Numbered from the stretch's first letter, positions 11,866-31,000 are shown. The stretch: 64,000 nt of DNA from Litomosoides sigmodontis (GCA_963070105.1 OY718803.1:7669823-7733822); one strand, 5' to 3'. The notes: generated by a model from the sequence alone, not told the origin. Translations and numbers: made by a program.

Positions 11866-14554
11866 ATGGATGTTATCTCATCGTCTTCACCGGTGGTTGA
11901 ACAAATTCCAACCTCATCAACCTATAAAAAATTACCTGATAGATTAGAACGAAATAGTTATCAACGACGCTCAATTTGGATTCACGCAAAACGTATCTTT
12001 CGCAAACGATTGCTATCGAAACTAATAACAAGTAAATCTTGCAAGATGGAATTAGCACTGAATATTGAAGCGATGGGAGATAGCCAGAAAATCATGTCAG
12101 AATCCGAGAAAAGTTTGGATTCTGTGCATCACTTACTCGCTCCGGTGTTAATGCAAGTTTTTCCATACCTTGACATCTATGATCGCATACGTCTTCGAAG
12201 AGTAAGTTAATTCAGCAACTTCATTTCTAGCGATTTTCCTCACTTTAACTTTGATGGCTAATTTAAACAATTAATTAGTAGCGAGCATCAATTTTGAAGC
12301 TAAATGACCAGCAAGGAAACAATTAGCCAGTTAATTTGTCCATCAATCTGCAACTACATTTATGCGGCGATGAGCCTAAGCGCAATGGCGCTAATCATCT
12401 CATTGCAACTGTCGCCCTCTTCGATCCAAATTGTCGCATTTGCATTTAAGCTTCTCCCATTTACGCTTAAGTGTTACGGAAGGGATTGAGTGAGCGCATT
12501 CTCCCAGTTAGTTGTTCGGCTATGACTTATAAGTTATGTTGAGAATTGATCGGTTTATCTATCACAACTGCAACAAACATAGCAATATGATAGATGCAAT
12601 TGAAAGTGTTACTGCGTGCTTATAGGTGTGTCGTTTGACAGAGGAAATATTCCATCAAAGTTTGATAAGTTTGCCGCCTATCAAGTTGCAAGGAGTATCA
12701 CTGGACAGTATCGAAGTTTGGACTGACCACTCTGATCTCATCGTACAACTCCTAGTGCCTGAATACAGCTTCCCGACGGAAACAATGATGAATGATGCAA
12801 TAATCGTGAAGGATTGGCAGGCTGAATTACTTGTACAACGAATTGGTATGAGTTTTATGAAGTGCAAGTGGACTAGGGCCAGAAGCACCGAAAGAATTTC
12901 TCGGACAAGGTCATGGATGGTGGACGCTAGAAAATTTTGCGCAGTATTATTCTTCGTTGTTGTTGATCGTATTGCTTGTGGTGAAAATATCGTAGCTTAG
13001 TGTACCGTTTCATTCAAGTAGTACTTTTCAATTGTTAAGTGATTCCAAAATTCGTACTTGAAATTTAAATTTAAACGGTTGTAATTTCTAGCAAAGCGTG
13101 TCGATTATATCGAACATCTTTGGTTAGAGACGCCAATAAATGGTGAATTGTGTAGCGCATTTCTGAAGGAAGTTTCGAGGACAGATTCAGTGGGAAATGG
13201 ACGATGGCGACAACTGAAAATGGATAAGATGACAATTGTTGGTAGTGATGACGATGACTGTGAAGTGGTTCGTCCTCAGGCACTTTTAAACTTTTTCATC
13301 TGACCATTTTTTGATGAGGAAGAGTTGGGATGAAGTTTTTTTCAGATATCGAAAGTTGTAAATCATTTTTCAACATCACTTCATGAATTGTGCTTTCGTC
13401 ACATTTGCATGGATTTCGGTTTGTATTGCGAGGAATTCTGGGATGCAATTAAACAATGCCAACAATTGCGCCAATTTCAATATCAGACATGTCACCTGGA
13501 TAGCTTCTCACACATGTACCTTCTGGAGGCACTTAATGGAAAGAATCTCACGTATGTTCTTCATCGATCGAAGCAACTGCAAGAGTAAATTACAGTGAGA
13601 GGAAGGAAAAGAAAAACGAGCGTGTAGTAGTTGGTCATTACTTTCAGGACACTTGAACTTGGCGGTATTGAATATCTTTCGTCATCAATCCTATCGAAAA
13701 TTCTGACCAATGCACCGATTCAAAATTTAGCCATTGTTTGTCCATATATAAAATTTCATTCATATTTACATGACGGCATCGAGAAGGTATTGAAGAGGCT
13801 TGAAACACTCCTTCTGCAGGTATAACAGTAGAAATGCTTCGATAATTAGCCGTTTGATAATTAGCACTTCTTGCGTTTCAAACACATAATTGGCTTGTAA
13901 TGAGAAATTTCGGAACAATTTAGGACTTGATGAAACTGTTGTAGTGTACGGCATCATTTGATTTGGATAGTTTGACGGAGCGCGAATGCGTCATTCAAGT
14001 GCTACAACAAATGCCGCATGACGCAGTGCTACGCATCATACATATCAGTGAGAATAACGTCACGCAAGCGGCACGAATTATGAGTTATTGGCTTGAGATT
14101 GCACGGTCTGTCGCCCTCTTCAGAATTCGATCAGTGCATTTAGTCACTCTTTTCTGAGAAGAATTGTAGCAGAAATCGTCGAGTGAAACTGCCTAGCTGC
14201 CACGTCCATTCTCATTTTCAGCGAAACGATGAGAAGTGTGAAGTTGAAGCTAACAGGACTTTCGCAAAATCGAATTGACCAGGCCGTCGGTCGACTGCTA
14301 CGCAAATGCAACAACGTCTTCAAAGTAGCATTCAAAGGTCAGTCTTACGTTGCATGATTTTGTCCGCAAGGACGACGCTGGAAACGAGTGACTTTTGCTT
14401 TAAACAGGTGGTTGAGGTGAAGAACTACAAGGTAATTCTGGGAACGTTTTCAGGATCGTCGTTGATGCTAACAAGAGGCAAAGGTAATGTGTGCATCCTC
14501 GACAAGTATATGTGGTTCGGTGAAGATGATGATGACGACGATGAGCAAAGATAG
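11866..14554 (+). CDS. F-box protein with leucine-rich C-terminal region
   Basis: Eight exons join with matching phases: 11866-12201, 12626-12845, 13092-13267, 13346-13551, 13648-13819, 13945-14105, 14222-14337 and 14454-14554, giving about 495 residues. An F-box-like motif spans the exon 1/2 junction (LLAPVLMQVFPYLDIYDRIR, then LRRVCRLTEEIF), around residues 90-125. The following exons carry irregular leucine-rich segments (for example LHELCFRHICMDFGLYCEEF and TLELGGIEYLSSSILSKIL), as in F-box/LRR substrate receptors of SCF ubiquitin ligases. The tail is acidic (GEDDDDDDEQR). An AG just before the start (ACAG at 11854-11857) could be an acceptor for a 5' UTR exon or a spliced leader. The donor of exon 3 (GTTCGT) and the acceptor of exon 8 are the least certain joins. 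The substrate is unknown, and I cannot assign a named ortholog. Confidence 0.7.
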
Positions 14555-14656
14555 GGAGGGAGAGATTTGCTCGATGTTGTAAAACGTATTTCATATGTAA
14601 ATGAATTAAATTAAAATTTCCCTTTCTTTTCTTTCGCTTCATTGCATCACATGACA

Positions 14657-14714
<58 letters not shown>
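14657..14714. repeat. (CA)n(TA)n compound microsatellite in a 3' UTR
   Basis: About 22 CA units pass directly into seven TA units. The tract lies between the F-box stop (14554) and its AATAAA (14727), so it would be transcribed in the 3' UTR. Confidence 0.9.
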
Positions 14715-14726
14715 CATATTCGTTTC

Positions 14727-14732
14727 AATAAA
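14727..14732 (+). terminator. AATAAA polyadenylation signal
   Basis: Canonical signal 173 nt past the F-box stop codon, just after the CA/TA microsatellite. Confidence 0.55.
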
Positions 14733-15419
14733 ATACACAAAAAAGGAGCATTAGGAAACATTTGAGTTAAATGTGCTAAGAGTTGTTGGTGCAAGAGTTT
14801 CCGAGAGACTGAAATTTTAATGGTTGAGAGGTTCACAGTGTGACAAATGAGTGAGTGTCCTCTGTCAAATCATCAATTTACCTTTCCTGTAATTTAATCG
14901 ATCGGCTTCACTGCTCGCTTCATCATAACTGCTAGATCATTTCATGAAACTGAATTACTTTTTTTTTAACAAATGAGGCTACTAATTAATTGGCAGCATC
15001 AACAAGTGCAGTCGTTGCATATCTCCCATCCTATAGAATAGATTCTTCGGAATCCGAAACTTATAATCGGAAACGTGAAAAATGCAGGGAGATGAGATTG
15101 AGGAGCAAATGGTGAATGGTGAGAAGTGATGCTCGGAGCGCTGTGGTAGGAAGAATCGATCAGTTTTTTTTTATCCATCCGTTCTTCGGCATCATCGATT
15201 TCCTCTCCTCTCCTTCCTTCCGTTGTTTATCTAGCTTTTCTTTTAAAATTTCCATTTCTGTTGGGATAATATTTTCCGGAAGGAAAGGTGCTAGAATGCA
15301 TGTGATCGATCAAAAATAATTTCCGGAATTTCCTTGATACTTTAAAAGAACGTAATAATTGTTAAACGATAAAATGAGTTGATCAAAGATGGAATGGAAA
15401 TGAAAATTTATTTTTTCAA
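14733..15419. other. intergenic between F-box and paraoxonase-like genes
   Basis: No exon is supported. It should contain the promoter of the paraoxonase-like gene, but no element can be named. Confidence 0.4.
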
Positions 15420-17886
15420 ATGACTGCTCCAATAATAACATTGCTATTTGTTGGATTAAGCTGTAGCTTTATAATTCGAATCTTGTACGTCCTTTTCCAC
15501 AATTTTATTTTTCAATTCAAATTTACAATAAGAATGAAAAACATTTTAAAGGAGAACATAACAAGAATTCAGTTAATTATATAATTTAATTTCAATTTTT
15601 CTAAATCGAAATGTTCTTCGATTAGTTTTTACGTGAGTTAAATTTAGTTTGCTGTTGGATATTAACAAACGTGTTTACAATCATACGCCTGGACCGTGCC
15701 GATTCGTTCGTACATCAAATGGCATAATTGGTATTCAATTTAATTTGTTGGTATTTTTTTTCAACTAAATTTTAACATTTACTGCAAAGAATTACAGCTA
15801 AATTATTTGAGGTAAATTGTAATATCGAATGATTCAGCGAACGGTTCTGCTGGTATGGTACTAATCACCGAATTGGACGTTGCGCTAATAACGAGCGGAT
15901 ATGGAAGAAGTCGAGGAGTTAGCAATATCACCGGTGCAGTATTCTTGTACAATTTCATGGATAATAGAAATTATGAAGCAAAGAAATTGAAAGTTAAAGG
16001 ATTTAACTTGGTATGTTAGAATTTAACTTTTAAAATCAGTAAACATAACATTTTTATTTAATAGTAAGATGAAAAGATCCCGAATTTGGTCGCCCAGTCA
16101 TCGACTTCAGTGCTGATATATAACTGAGAATATGAAGAAGTAAGAGAGCCGCGCAGACCTACGCCTTTTTCTCAAAAATTAGTTTTGGTTGTTAAATTTT
16201 CGTAAGTGTGCGTGAGTACTAATTAATTTAGCACTTTTTATTAGCTAGAATTTTCGTCGAGAAATTCCTAAGAATTTTTGGGAGCTTTTTTTTGAATGCT
16301 TTTTGTTTAATTATTCGCCAGAGAACTGTTAAATAAGCCTATCGCTAAAACGAAATTTATAATATGAACAACACAAAAGGAAAAAATTGTAGATTTTTGC
16401 AGCAAAATTTCGTTCCATACGGAATTGATAAATATTTAAGTCGCGGTCGAGTAACTGTTTACATTACTAATTCATACATGGACAATGACACAGTTGAAGT
16501 TTTCCAACTTGATCACCGTCATCTCACCCTTACTCATCAAAAAACGATCAGTGATGATAAATTTCGAAAGTATGCCAATATTTCAACTAACAGCTTCTAA
16601 CTAACTAAACATTTTTAATTCTATTTGCTTTTTTCTAGAAATTCTCTTCAAAATAAATGTTAGATGGAACAAAAAATTACTGCAAAATTTATTAGCAAGA
16701 AAGCTAGCGGCTCATTTCTTTTCGTAATTTTAGCCTCATATTAATGTTTTATCGGTCCTTTTTTGACAATGATTTTATTTCAAATTTAGCTTAGCAGATA
16801 TAGCTGTCGTTGGAGCTGATCGATTTATTGTTACTAATTATGTTTATTGTCGAAAACGTTGGATGCAAATTGTAGAGTTTGCTATCCAATCATCTTTTGG
16901 TTCCATCGTTTACTACAATGGTCGACATGGAAATTACCTCGAAAAGTTTTCTTTCATTTTTTTTTCTAAATTTGATTTCATTCATTTTATTGCCCTTAAT
17001 AAAATCCATTCATATTTTCAAGTTATTAATTTCCATTAAATTACCGTTATTTAACTTATAAAATTCCTATTAGATATTTTCATTAAAATATTTTCATTAG
17101 ATATTTCCCAACACCAAATGGAATTGCTATAAACAAGCAGCAAAATCGATTGTATGTTGCCAGTACGATTAATGAAGTAAGTCTGCTAAATCGTTCCAGG
17201 ATGATAACGATAATGATAAGGGTTGAAATTATCGACACATCAATCAATATTTATTTATACATAAAATTAAATAGACAACAATGACACATGACAAAAGTGC
17301 TGATTGATGAATTATCGATCGATGAAAACAACTCAGTTCCATTCGTTTTAAAAGCTAATTTTCAATTTTATTGTAACTAACTCTTCCCCACTAATCATTT
17401 GCTATTCAGTTCATACGAATATATCACTTACGACAAGACATGTCAATGATATTTGCAACTGAAATTTCACTCCTTTCATCACCGAATAAGTTATTCATTG
17501 AAGCTAATACCGGAAATATTTGGGCAGCACTTCATCCGGTATTATACAAAGCTCATAAACATATACAGGATCCGGTAAATACAGATCGACGACCACCATC
17601 TCAAATACTTCGTATACGTCTGCAGGTTTGCATTACTCCATTCCCCTTTTAGAGCTTCAAATATTTACACTCATCGATGATTAGTTACAAGGCAGTGTAA
17701 GTAATTAGTTCAAATTAATACTTATAGGAAAATGATAGAAGTTGGGTGATAACAGAGCCATACGCAAATGATGGAGCAACAGTATGGGGCTCTTCTGCAG
17801 TTCTGTTTCATAAAAATTCCCTTCTTATTGGTAGCTTATTTGGTCGTACGTTGCACTGTGATATTGATACTTCTCAAATTGTATAG
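15420..17886 (+). CDS. paraoxonase-family protein, MEC-6-like, predicted non-catalytic
   Basis: Eight exons join perfectly in phase: 15420-15484, 15648-15730, 15838-16010, 16403-16569, 16790-16945, 17101-17176, 17410-17625 and 17728-17886. The product has 364 residues; human PON1 has 355. An N-terminal signal-anchor (MTAPIITLLFVGLSCSFIIR) is followed by the PON hallmark GPCR at Cys39. Cys356 (LHCDI) pairs with it as PON1 Cys42/Cys353 do. The beta-propeller motifs PNGIAI, TGNIWAALHP and LLIGSLF are recognisable. Aligned to PON1, both catalytic histidines are lost (H115 to Tyr113, H134 to Ser131), as are calcium ligands E53 (Ala54), D54 (Gly55), N168 (Ala165) and D269 (Pro265); only N224 and N270 equivalents remain. 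Worm MEC-6/POML proteins are ER chaperones for DEG/ENaC channels rather than lactonases; a similar role is inferred. Confidence 0.9.
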
Positions 17887-18929
17887 AGGCAAGGCACGTG
17901 ATTTTGGAATGATTAATGATAGGACACAGTCCGAGGAGAAAGTCATCAGATACGGTCTCCGTACAAAGTTACATTCGACAAAGTTAAAAGTCAAATTCAG
18001 ACACCAACTTAACTGTTTAGAGGACACTATCTTCCTCAAACCAAAACTAATAATATAGATTTTAAGCGAATGTTGAGCTTAAAACCACTAAAAAGCATAT
18101 TGCGTTGAATCAAATAGCAGCACTACTTCACTTTCCATTTCATTTTTCCTTCCATCTTTTTCAATTTTAAAACACCTTTTTCTGTTACACAAAGGACAAG
18201 TGTGGTATCTTCATTTTTACAAGGACAAAAACTGTTTCTACAAAAACGTGCTCATTAAAAATGAAGTTTTAGCAAAGAGAAAATGAGACCTGATGTCTAA
18301 TTAGAACAAAAAGAGATAAAAACAATCACTACAGAACAATCCGATCGATCCTTAATTTATACCCAATTATGCTTAAAGCTCATAAAATGCTGCTGTAAAC
18401 TTCTTTATTACCTAAACCACAACTGATAAGAATCTGAATTGCATTATCATGCATTTTCCGTCATATTCTTCTCACTTAGTAGAGTATAGTTGTAATAGTT
18501 GTCTAATTTTCGTATTCCATTTCATTTCTACTTCTAATTTAACTGTATAATTCTTTCCGCAACTTCGCAAACTTCTTATCTGCATACTTTCATCATCAGA
18601 TGTTAATTGTGATACTAATTAACCCAAAATATATAGTGGTAAGATGAAGATAAGAAAAAATGCTGTCAATGATCGAAGTATGTTTACAAAAGCAATGAGA
18701 TGAAATTAAATATTTTAAAGTTAAAAGTCAGATGATTTCTCAAAGTTTTAAAAAAATAAAATTTTGCTACTTTAAATGTTTGATATCAATGAATTAGTTT
18801 GCACAGCACCGTACTTTCATTTTATAAGCTAATCAGATTAAGCACATGGATGAGAAGCCACCAGTACTTGTTTGTCGGCATAAGGTTGGAGTTGTCTGAG
18901 GCGAATGCTAGGAATGCAGCAAATTATTG
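17887..18929. other. intergenic between convergent genes
   Basis: This interval lies between the 3' ends of the paraoxonase-like (+) and zinc-finger (-) genes, so it holds both 3' UTRs. It is AT-rich with no further coding signal. The frame at 17768-18058 is a shadow of the last paraoxonase exon. Confidence 0.5.
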
Positions 18930-23614
<4,685 letters not shown>

Positions 23615-24578
23615 TCTGCTTCCAATACAAGGATTTTAAATTATATGTTATATATGAAAATGTCACCAGTAAGCTAAATCAAGATAGAGCAGCTGCAGTT
23701 GAAATTTTGTCTACCCAATTTTACTTTAACCTCTGCTCCCATACCACCAATTCCCACTACAGAAGAAGGAACGAATAAACGAGAACAGAAAGGAAGTGAT
23801 ACTGAATTGACGTGAGCAAAACAGCGACGTTTAAATTGTGCTGAAATTAAAATTATCGAATGAGCAAATGGAGGAATCAGCAAAAGGAAGTGCAAGTAGC
23901 AACTGTATATGATCATTTTCCACTTACACTTTCACTTTCAGTTCGTGTTGGAAATGATTTACCGAATGGTAACTCACTGTTAGATGTAAAGAAGTCGACG
24001 TAAATGAAAGTGAACTGAAAATTGCGCAGTATGAAATTGTGAAATGATACTCTCTTATAACAGTTGCATGTGGTAGGCAAGACGAATGTGAGGGGAAAAT
24101 TCATCGTTGGATAAAATTTGCGCACTTCGCTTCTTCATACTGTTTGAATATTTGAATGTTGTGCGATACAGTCAAACTCACACTTAACACTCCAGTGATA
24201 GTTATTTCAAAAAATTTTACAACCATATTATATTATGTAACTAAGTGGACAGAGAGGAAATTATGAATTTCAATTAAAAATTGGGCGGTAATCGTCGATG
24301 ACAAATGAAATATAACTAATTGTGACTTTAAATTACCTACACATCGATCGCTTTCGGGCACTACCTCACAGGGAATGGAAAAAGCTCACTGATCAATGAT
24401 AAGTGGGATGAGCGATTTATGAATGTATTGAAGTAAATGAAATGAAGAAGTGTGGAAGATGGAATAAACAAAGAAGTCATATAAGATGCTTCTGCCTTTC
24501 CTTGAATTTAATGAAATTGTGTAATTCGATTCTACTAAACAATATCAAATCAGACACTTTAAGTTCCATTTACAAAAG
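23615..24578. other. intergenic 5' of the zinc-finger gene
   Basis: Likely promoter and 5' UTR of the minus-strand zinc-finger gene plus the 3' UTR of the small gene ending at 24579. No exon is supported here. Confidence 0.4.
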
Positions 24579-25382
24579 TTAAAAATTAAATAATTCATGA
24601 GAAAGGCTAATTGAGTAACGATCCATTAATTGTAAGTTCAAATCGGTAATTTTAACAGCAAAGAAGTCTTCAGGGATACCAAACGTTGACCAAAGGCTTA
24701 CTTTCAACGTTGACCTACTATCAATATCACCACCAATTGTCGGCTCACAAATAATCGTCGTTTTGTGGCCTGAAATGAAGAAACACAACTTAAAAACACA
24801 AAGTCATTATCAGCTACAATAAGCCATCATTATCAATGCAATAATAACAAGGAAAGGCTCTTCCTCAGACAATAAAGTATGAATTTTGCATTTTCGTAAA
24901 ATTTGCATGGATCACAATACAAAAGTAATATTTAAAGTAATTAACAGCAATGCCCTGTGAATTCAGTTATCAGAGAACGAACCTGATGGAAGCGTAATTG
25001 TTGGTCCATCAAACGTTGACGATGATCCGTCAGTGGTTGGAGAATTTGTTCTGGGAGATGTTGGAAATGTCGTAGTTGGCTGTGGTAAACGTACTGTAAG
25101 TAAATATTGGAATAATACATGCAGAAGACACTGTAACAGCTTCAATTCATTCTCTCTGATCAATTAAAATTGTTGGTAAATGGTTTCATTCAACTTAAAA
25201 AGAAATAAACAAAAGTTAGAATATTTTAAAAATTCAATAAAAAGTTAACTGACATTTGTTGTTAGCAATAGTTACGTAAAAAATAATGCAAAAATTTCGG
25301 AAATTTGGAAGAAAAACTTACGGCTTATGGAACTCATTGAATCACAATGATCAATATTGTCATACATATCCTTCCTGATCAT
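24579..25382 (-). CDS. small unidentified protein, three coding exons
   Basis: Three exons join in phase: 25382-25322, 25093-24983 and 24769-24579, giving about 120 residues. The N-terminal half is hydrophilic with a Pro/Thr/Ser-rich stretch (PQPTTTFPTSPRTNSPTTDG). The C-terminal half looks folded (for example TLKVSLWSTFGIPEDFFAVK) and ends SLSHELFNF. All three introns have GTAAG or GTTCG donors and CAG acceptors. The first exon may open at 25394 as part of a longer transcript, with a tiny candidate exon (CGATTCAGTGGAAG) near 25481-25494 upstream. The gene starts only about 200 bp from the giant AAT repeat. I do not recognise the family; it could be the 3' end of a longer gene. Confidence 0.45.
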
Positions 25383-25605
25383 TGTGGTTTTTTCCTGCAA
25401 AAGAAATCAAAATTTAGGTTTTTAGAGAAAAAAAACTTCGGAAGAGATTATATTTTATGGATGAAAAGATGTAAGCTTACCTTCCACTGAATCGCTTAGA
25501 AAGAAATTTTTTTGCACAGAAAAGAAAGCAAGCAAAAAAAAGATGAAAAAATTGAAATAATAATAATGATAATAATTACTGAATTAGTAATAACTAATAA
25601 TAAAT

Positions 25606-25770
25606 AACTAATAATAAATAATAAATAATAAATAATAAATAATAAATAATAAATAATAAATAATAAATAATAAATAATAAATAATAAATAATAAATAATA
25701 AATAATAAATAATAAATAATAAAAAATAAATAACAAATAATAAATAATAAAAAATAAATAATAAATAATA
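25606..25770. repeat. heptamer AT-rich tandem array flanking the AAT tract
   Basis: About 20 units of an AATAATA-type heptamer (AATAAAT phase), with a few A insertions giving AAAAATAAATAA variants. It passes without a break into the pure trinucleotide array, which suggests one evolved from the other by slippage. Confidence 0.9.
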
Positions 25771-26835
<1,065 letters not shown>

Positions 26836-27166
26836 TGTTAGCACAACGTTACAAAAAAATTCTGTCTTTCTTACTGCTATTATTATTTCAAACATGCAAT
26901 TACTTCCTTTTTAACTTTCATGTTAATAAAACAAAGACAAACAAAGCACAGTTTAAACAATCGATCGATAATCGACTCGATATCTCATATTTCACAAAAA
27001 TTAATTTAATACATCATTAAAATCAATAGAGGATAATAGGAAAATTTGACAGAAATTAATCAATTCCTTCACTTCACATATTTATGAATTGTTCTGTTGA
27101 GGGAAGAAATTGAATAATTAGAATTTCTTAACTTTCTCTTTCTTTTTTCTCTTTTTCCCTCTCCCC

Positions 27167-27168
<2 letters not shown>

Positions 27169-27235
<67 letters not shown>
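27169..27235. repeat. (TG)n microsatellite
   Basis: About 33 uninterrupted TG units. It produces the His/Thr-repeat frame seen on the minus strand. Confidence 0.95.
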
Positions 27236-27236
<1 letters not shown>

Positions 27237-28013
27237 AAATGATAAAAGCAAAATGAATAAGGGGAAAGAAAGTGAAAGATAAAATATAAATGATATTATT
27301 ACTTCAAACAAAATATTACTGCATCGTATCTGTGATTAAAAACACCAGGATCACCATCGTTATTCGGTTCGAATTGAATGAAGAGAGAGACAGAAGGAAA
27401 ACCTTTCTCTCTCTCCCTCCCTCTCTTTCCCTTTCTCTTTCTCTCCGATCCTCTTTCCTTCTTTCCCTCTCTATCTCTTCGGATGTCTTCTTTCTGATAA
27501 TTATTCACTATCAGTAGTCGAAACCATTTGCTGAAAATAAACTTACAAATGTAAAAAAACAAAAAAAAAAATTTCACTTTAAGAAACAAAAAACATTCCT
27601 TACGAAAAATCACTTTTTTCTTTTAATTTGCAAAACTTTCATCGATCAATTCAGCGAGCAAAAAAAAAAGGAAAGCTTTTTTTTCCTAAAAATACTTCAA
27701 CAAGCATTTCATATATAATTAAAAAAAGATGGATTTCGTCCCATTCTCACTCCTCTCTTCTCATCTTTAATAATTATCACATTATGGGAGATGAAATGAA
27801 TTATCGCTTTCAATTTTCTCGCCTTACTTTCTACCATACCTTTACTTCCACTCACTTTTTTTCTATGCAAGAAAAGAACGGACGAATTTCGACAATTTTA
27901 AACAAATCTTCATAAATTTTTTTCCCAAAATTATCATCAATGATCAATTTATTTAGCAATAATTCACTGCTTATCTTGGTAAGCAATCAATCCATACATG
28001 CGTTATACCACTT

Positions 28014-28078
28014 TTCACATACGCACACACACACACACACACACGCGTACATACGCGTACACACACGCACACACATAT
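28014..28078. repeat. CA/CG-rich compound simple repeat
   Basis: CA units interspersed with CGCGTACATACG motifs. It is imperfect and therefore older than the pure tracts. Confidence 0.85.
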
Positions 28079-31000
28079 GAATTAGCACTTGGATACGTTC
28101 AATATTTGGGATAATAGTAAATGCATGAAGCGAAAAGCAATGTACGGTTTAAATTATCCAATCCCTTCATGGAAGAAATTAGAGAAGGAGAGAAATGCAT
28201 GCATAAAATGAGAAGTGGACGAAATGGGTGAGAAAGAGAAAAGAAGAGAAGAGATTGTGGTTGAGGTAAATTCCATATTGTTCCTCTCCGCGGTTTCGAC
28301 TCGATTCCTTTCAAATATTTAACTGAAATTTAAGCTAATGCTTTCTTTTGCTAAATGCCAATTTGGAGAGTTATATAAAAAATTGCTCTCCCTCTCTCTC
28401 CTTCTCTTCTCTCTCTCTCTCTCTCCTGCAAATATACTGAAACTTATGGCAGTAGCGAAACAAAAAGCACAATTATGAATGAATTAAGTTGAACAGAATT
28501 GATTTGCTAATTAAGAAAGAATGATAAGAGGGAGGAAGTTTTTTTCCATCCCTCTCAATGTAACGTAAACTATCGAAAATATTCGCATCTATAGAGTGTA
28601 ATAAGCATGAATGGGTTGACAGCTTCCTCGTACCAAATAAACTTTCATTCCTACAAAAAGTGATAATAAAAAAAATTTGAATTCCAAAAACGGAAATGCA
28701 TCATTTGTGCAGTTTCAACAATTCAACATTTGGCAGCTTTTTATTTCGTTTTTTTCTTTGCCCAACAAAATTGGATTATGTTAGCTCTCTCATTCAGTGA
28801 AAGAGTAGAAGCTGAAGAGGAAGTGTTTTTTTTCCAAAAGTTGACATTTCGTTGAATTGTTAATAATTTTATTAGTTCATTTATTGTTGAGAAAAAAATG
28901 ATAATCAGAAATACTACGATTGGCGCTCAGCGTTCACTGATCCGCTCATTTACTTCATTTTCTTGCATTCCATTTGTTAGCTAACTAACCTAGCCGTATT
29001 AGCTACCTTAGGAGAAAGGTAAATTTAGCTAATCTTAATTTTAGTGGCTTAAACTATGAAAATATGGTATTTCATATTCAGAAGTCTATTTGAAGTGAAT
29101 ATAATAAAGTATTTAAGGTAGTAGGAATTAATAATAACATCGAATGGTAGCATTTCTTGTGTAATGCAAATTTATTTTTCATAGTGAATTTTTGTTGATT
29201 AGATTGAATTTTCACCAATGAATTATAAATTCGCTCATATTCGAATTTTATTAAAGTTGAAAGGTTTAATGTTAAGAGAATTTATTGGATGAAGTGACAA
29301 GGGAAACGATCGATTTTAGATGATCGATCATCTCACTATAGCCAGAAAAGGATGAGCGTAAACTGAGGAGAAATCAACAATTTAACAAAAAAAGGGAAGT
29401 GTAAGTGAAGTGAGATGAAAATGCACGGAGAGATGTATGACGGCATTCGTAAAAGAAGAGTGGCACTAACGACGACCTTCACTCCGATCTCAATCTCCAC
29501 CCGCACAACTAGTAGCTAAAATTTTCATCAATTCAGTTTAAATACCATTTCACAGCTGACGCTCTAAAATCGAAATGAATATGCGTTGAAATGTGAAACT
29601 TGTTGGAGACATGAAATCTTCCCCGTTGGTCAGATGATATTGGTGGGATCGTAGATTGGACAGACTGGTTGAAAATGGCTTCTTTTATATTCCTAATTAT
29701 TTCCTCGCACGAGCCAATCACTTTTCATCTTTCATGCTAATTAATTGAGGATATTCTAGAGGATAATGTAAGCAGTGCAATAGGTTCTAAATTTAAGACT
29801 AACACAACAAAATTTTTGTAGGACTCTTTCGCGAGCGAAAAATACACTAAATTATTTCATTCAAAATATATCAAGTAGAAACAAAAGAATGTGAATGATG
29901 AAGTGATAGTGGTAACTTACTTACTTCTCTGATTGCTCATTTGAGGTTGAATTGAGTATAACTAAATATATAGGTAGCAATGTACTGCAATTTAAACATC
30001 ACTCAGATAGTTTCAATCTAACACTTGCAGAGAAATCCATTAATAAGATGTTGTTAGGGAAGAAATCACTGTAATTTGAATTCACAAAAAAAGTGGAAAA
30101 AAACACTTCAACATTATGGTAGATTTGAAGTGAAATACGAATAAACAAAAGTTGACATAAATTAATGTGACATCTTATTGGATAAAATAATTTCAAAGTA
30201 AAAAAAAACTTAATTATTTTAATTTTACTCAACTAAATGCAACTTTCCTTTTTCATTTAATTATGCTAATATTAACTGATTGATCGTAACTGATGTTTAA
30301 CTGTGTGAGAAGATGCAATTTTAATATTTTATGAAATACAAATATTAAATATAAAAAAGAAAATTAGCTGAATTGATAACGTGGAAATAATTGGATGAAT
30401 GGACTAGCTGAAAGCGCAAACGATGAAAGAGATTCTCTAATTAACAACATAATAAATCAGAATGATTAGTGAATTTCACTGATTTCATCACTCATAGTAG
30501 ACTGAGTAACCTCCTTCGGATGATGAATTGCGCTCGTTCCTTTCGCGATCGTTTCTTCTCGTGGAGAAAATCACTCAAAAAATAATCATCTTATCAAGAT
30601 TAATCTTCCACGCTTCCATTATCAGAGGCCTCATCGGTATTCACCACCTCAATTAATCATCACTATCAACCATGTACACTTGTCGCACCACTAACTCTTC
30701 ACTTCCCCTTACTTCAAAACCTTACGTCACCACGTCGTTCTGACTTCTAACACAATGTAGTAAGTGAAATCTAGTAGTTCGTATTTCTACGGAGTTGTTC
30801 GTTGCGATACCATCTTATTCAAATTTCTTCATCAGTTTATTTTATCCTCATTTTCACATTAGTACTCAACTGCTTCTCTTTTCTTTTCTCAGTTTATTTC
30901 AAACAATAAACTCTTTTTTGCTAACAATTAAACATGACGTTTTACGTGGAAAAAAGTTCATTTTAAATGCCGTAATATTATGACGTTTTGGAGTTAATAT

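Noticed and set aside
14400..14836. Minus-strand frames with Val/Cys repeats
   Set aside because: Produced by the CA/TA microsatellite and lying antisense to the last F-box exon.
16364..16600. Frame starting at an ATG at 16364 as a separate gene
   Set aside because: From 16403 on it is exon 4 of the paraoxonase-like gene; the bases before it are intron with a TTTGCAG acceptor.
27069..27311. Frame with His/Thr repeats
   Set aside because: Translation of the TG microsatellite.
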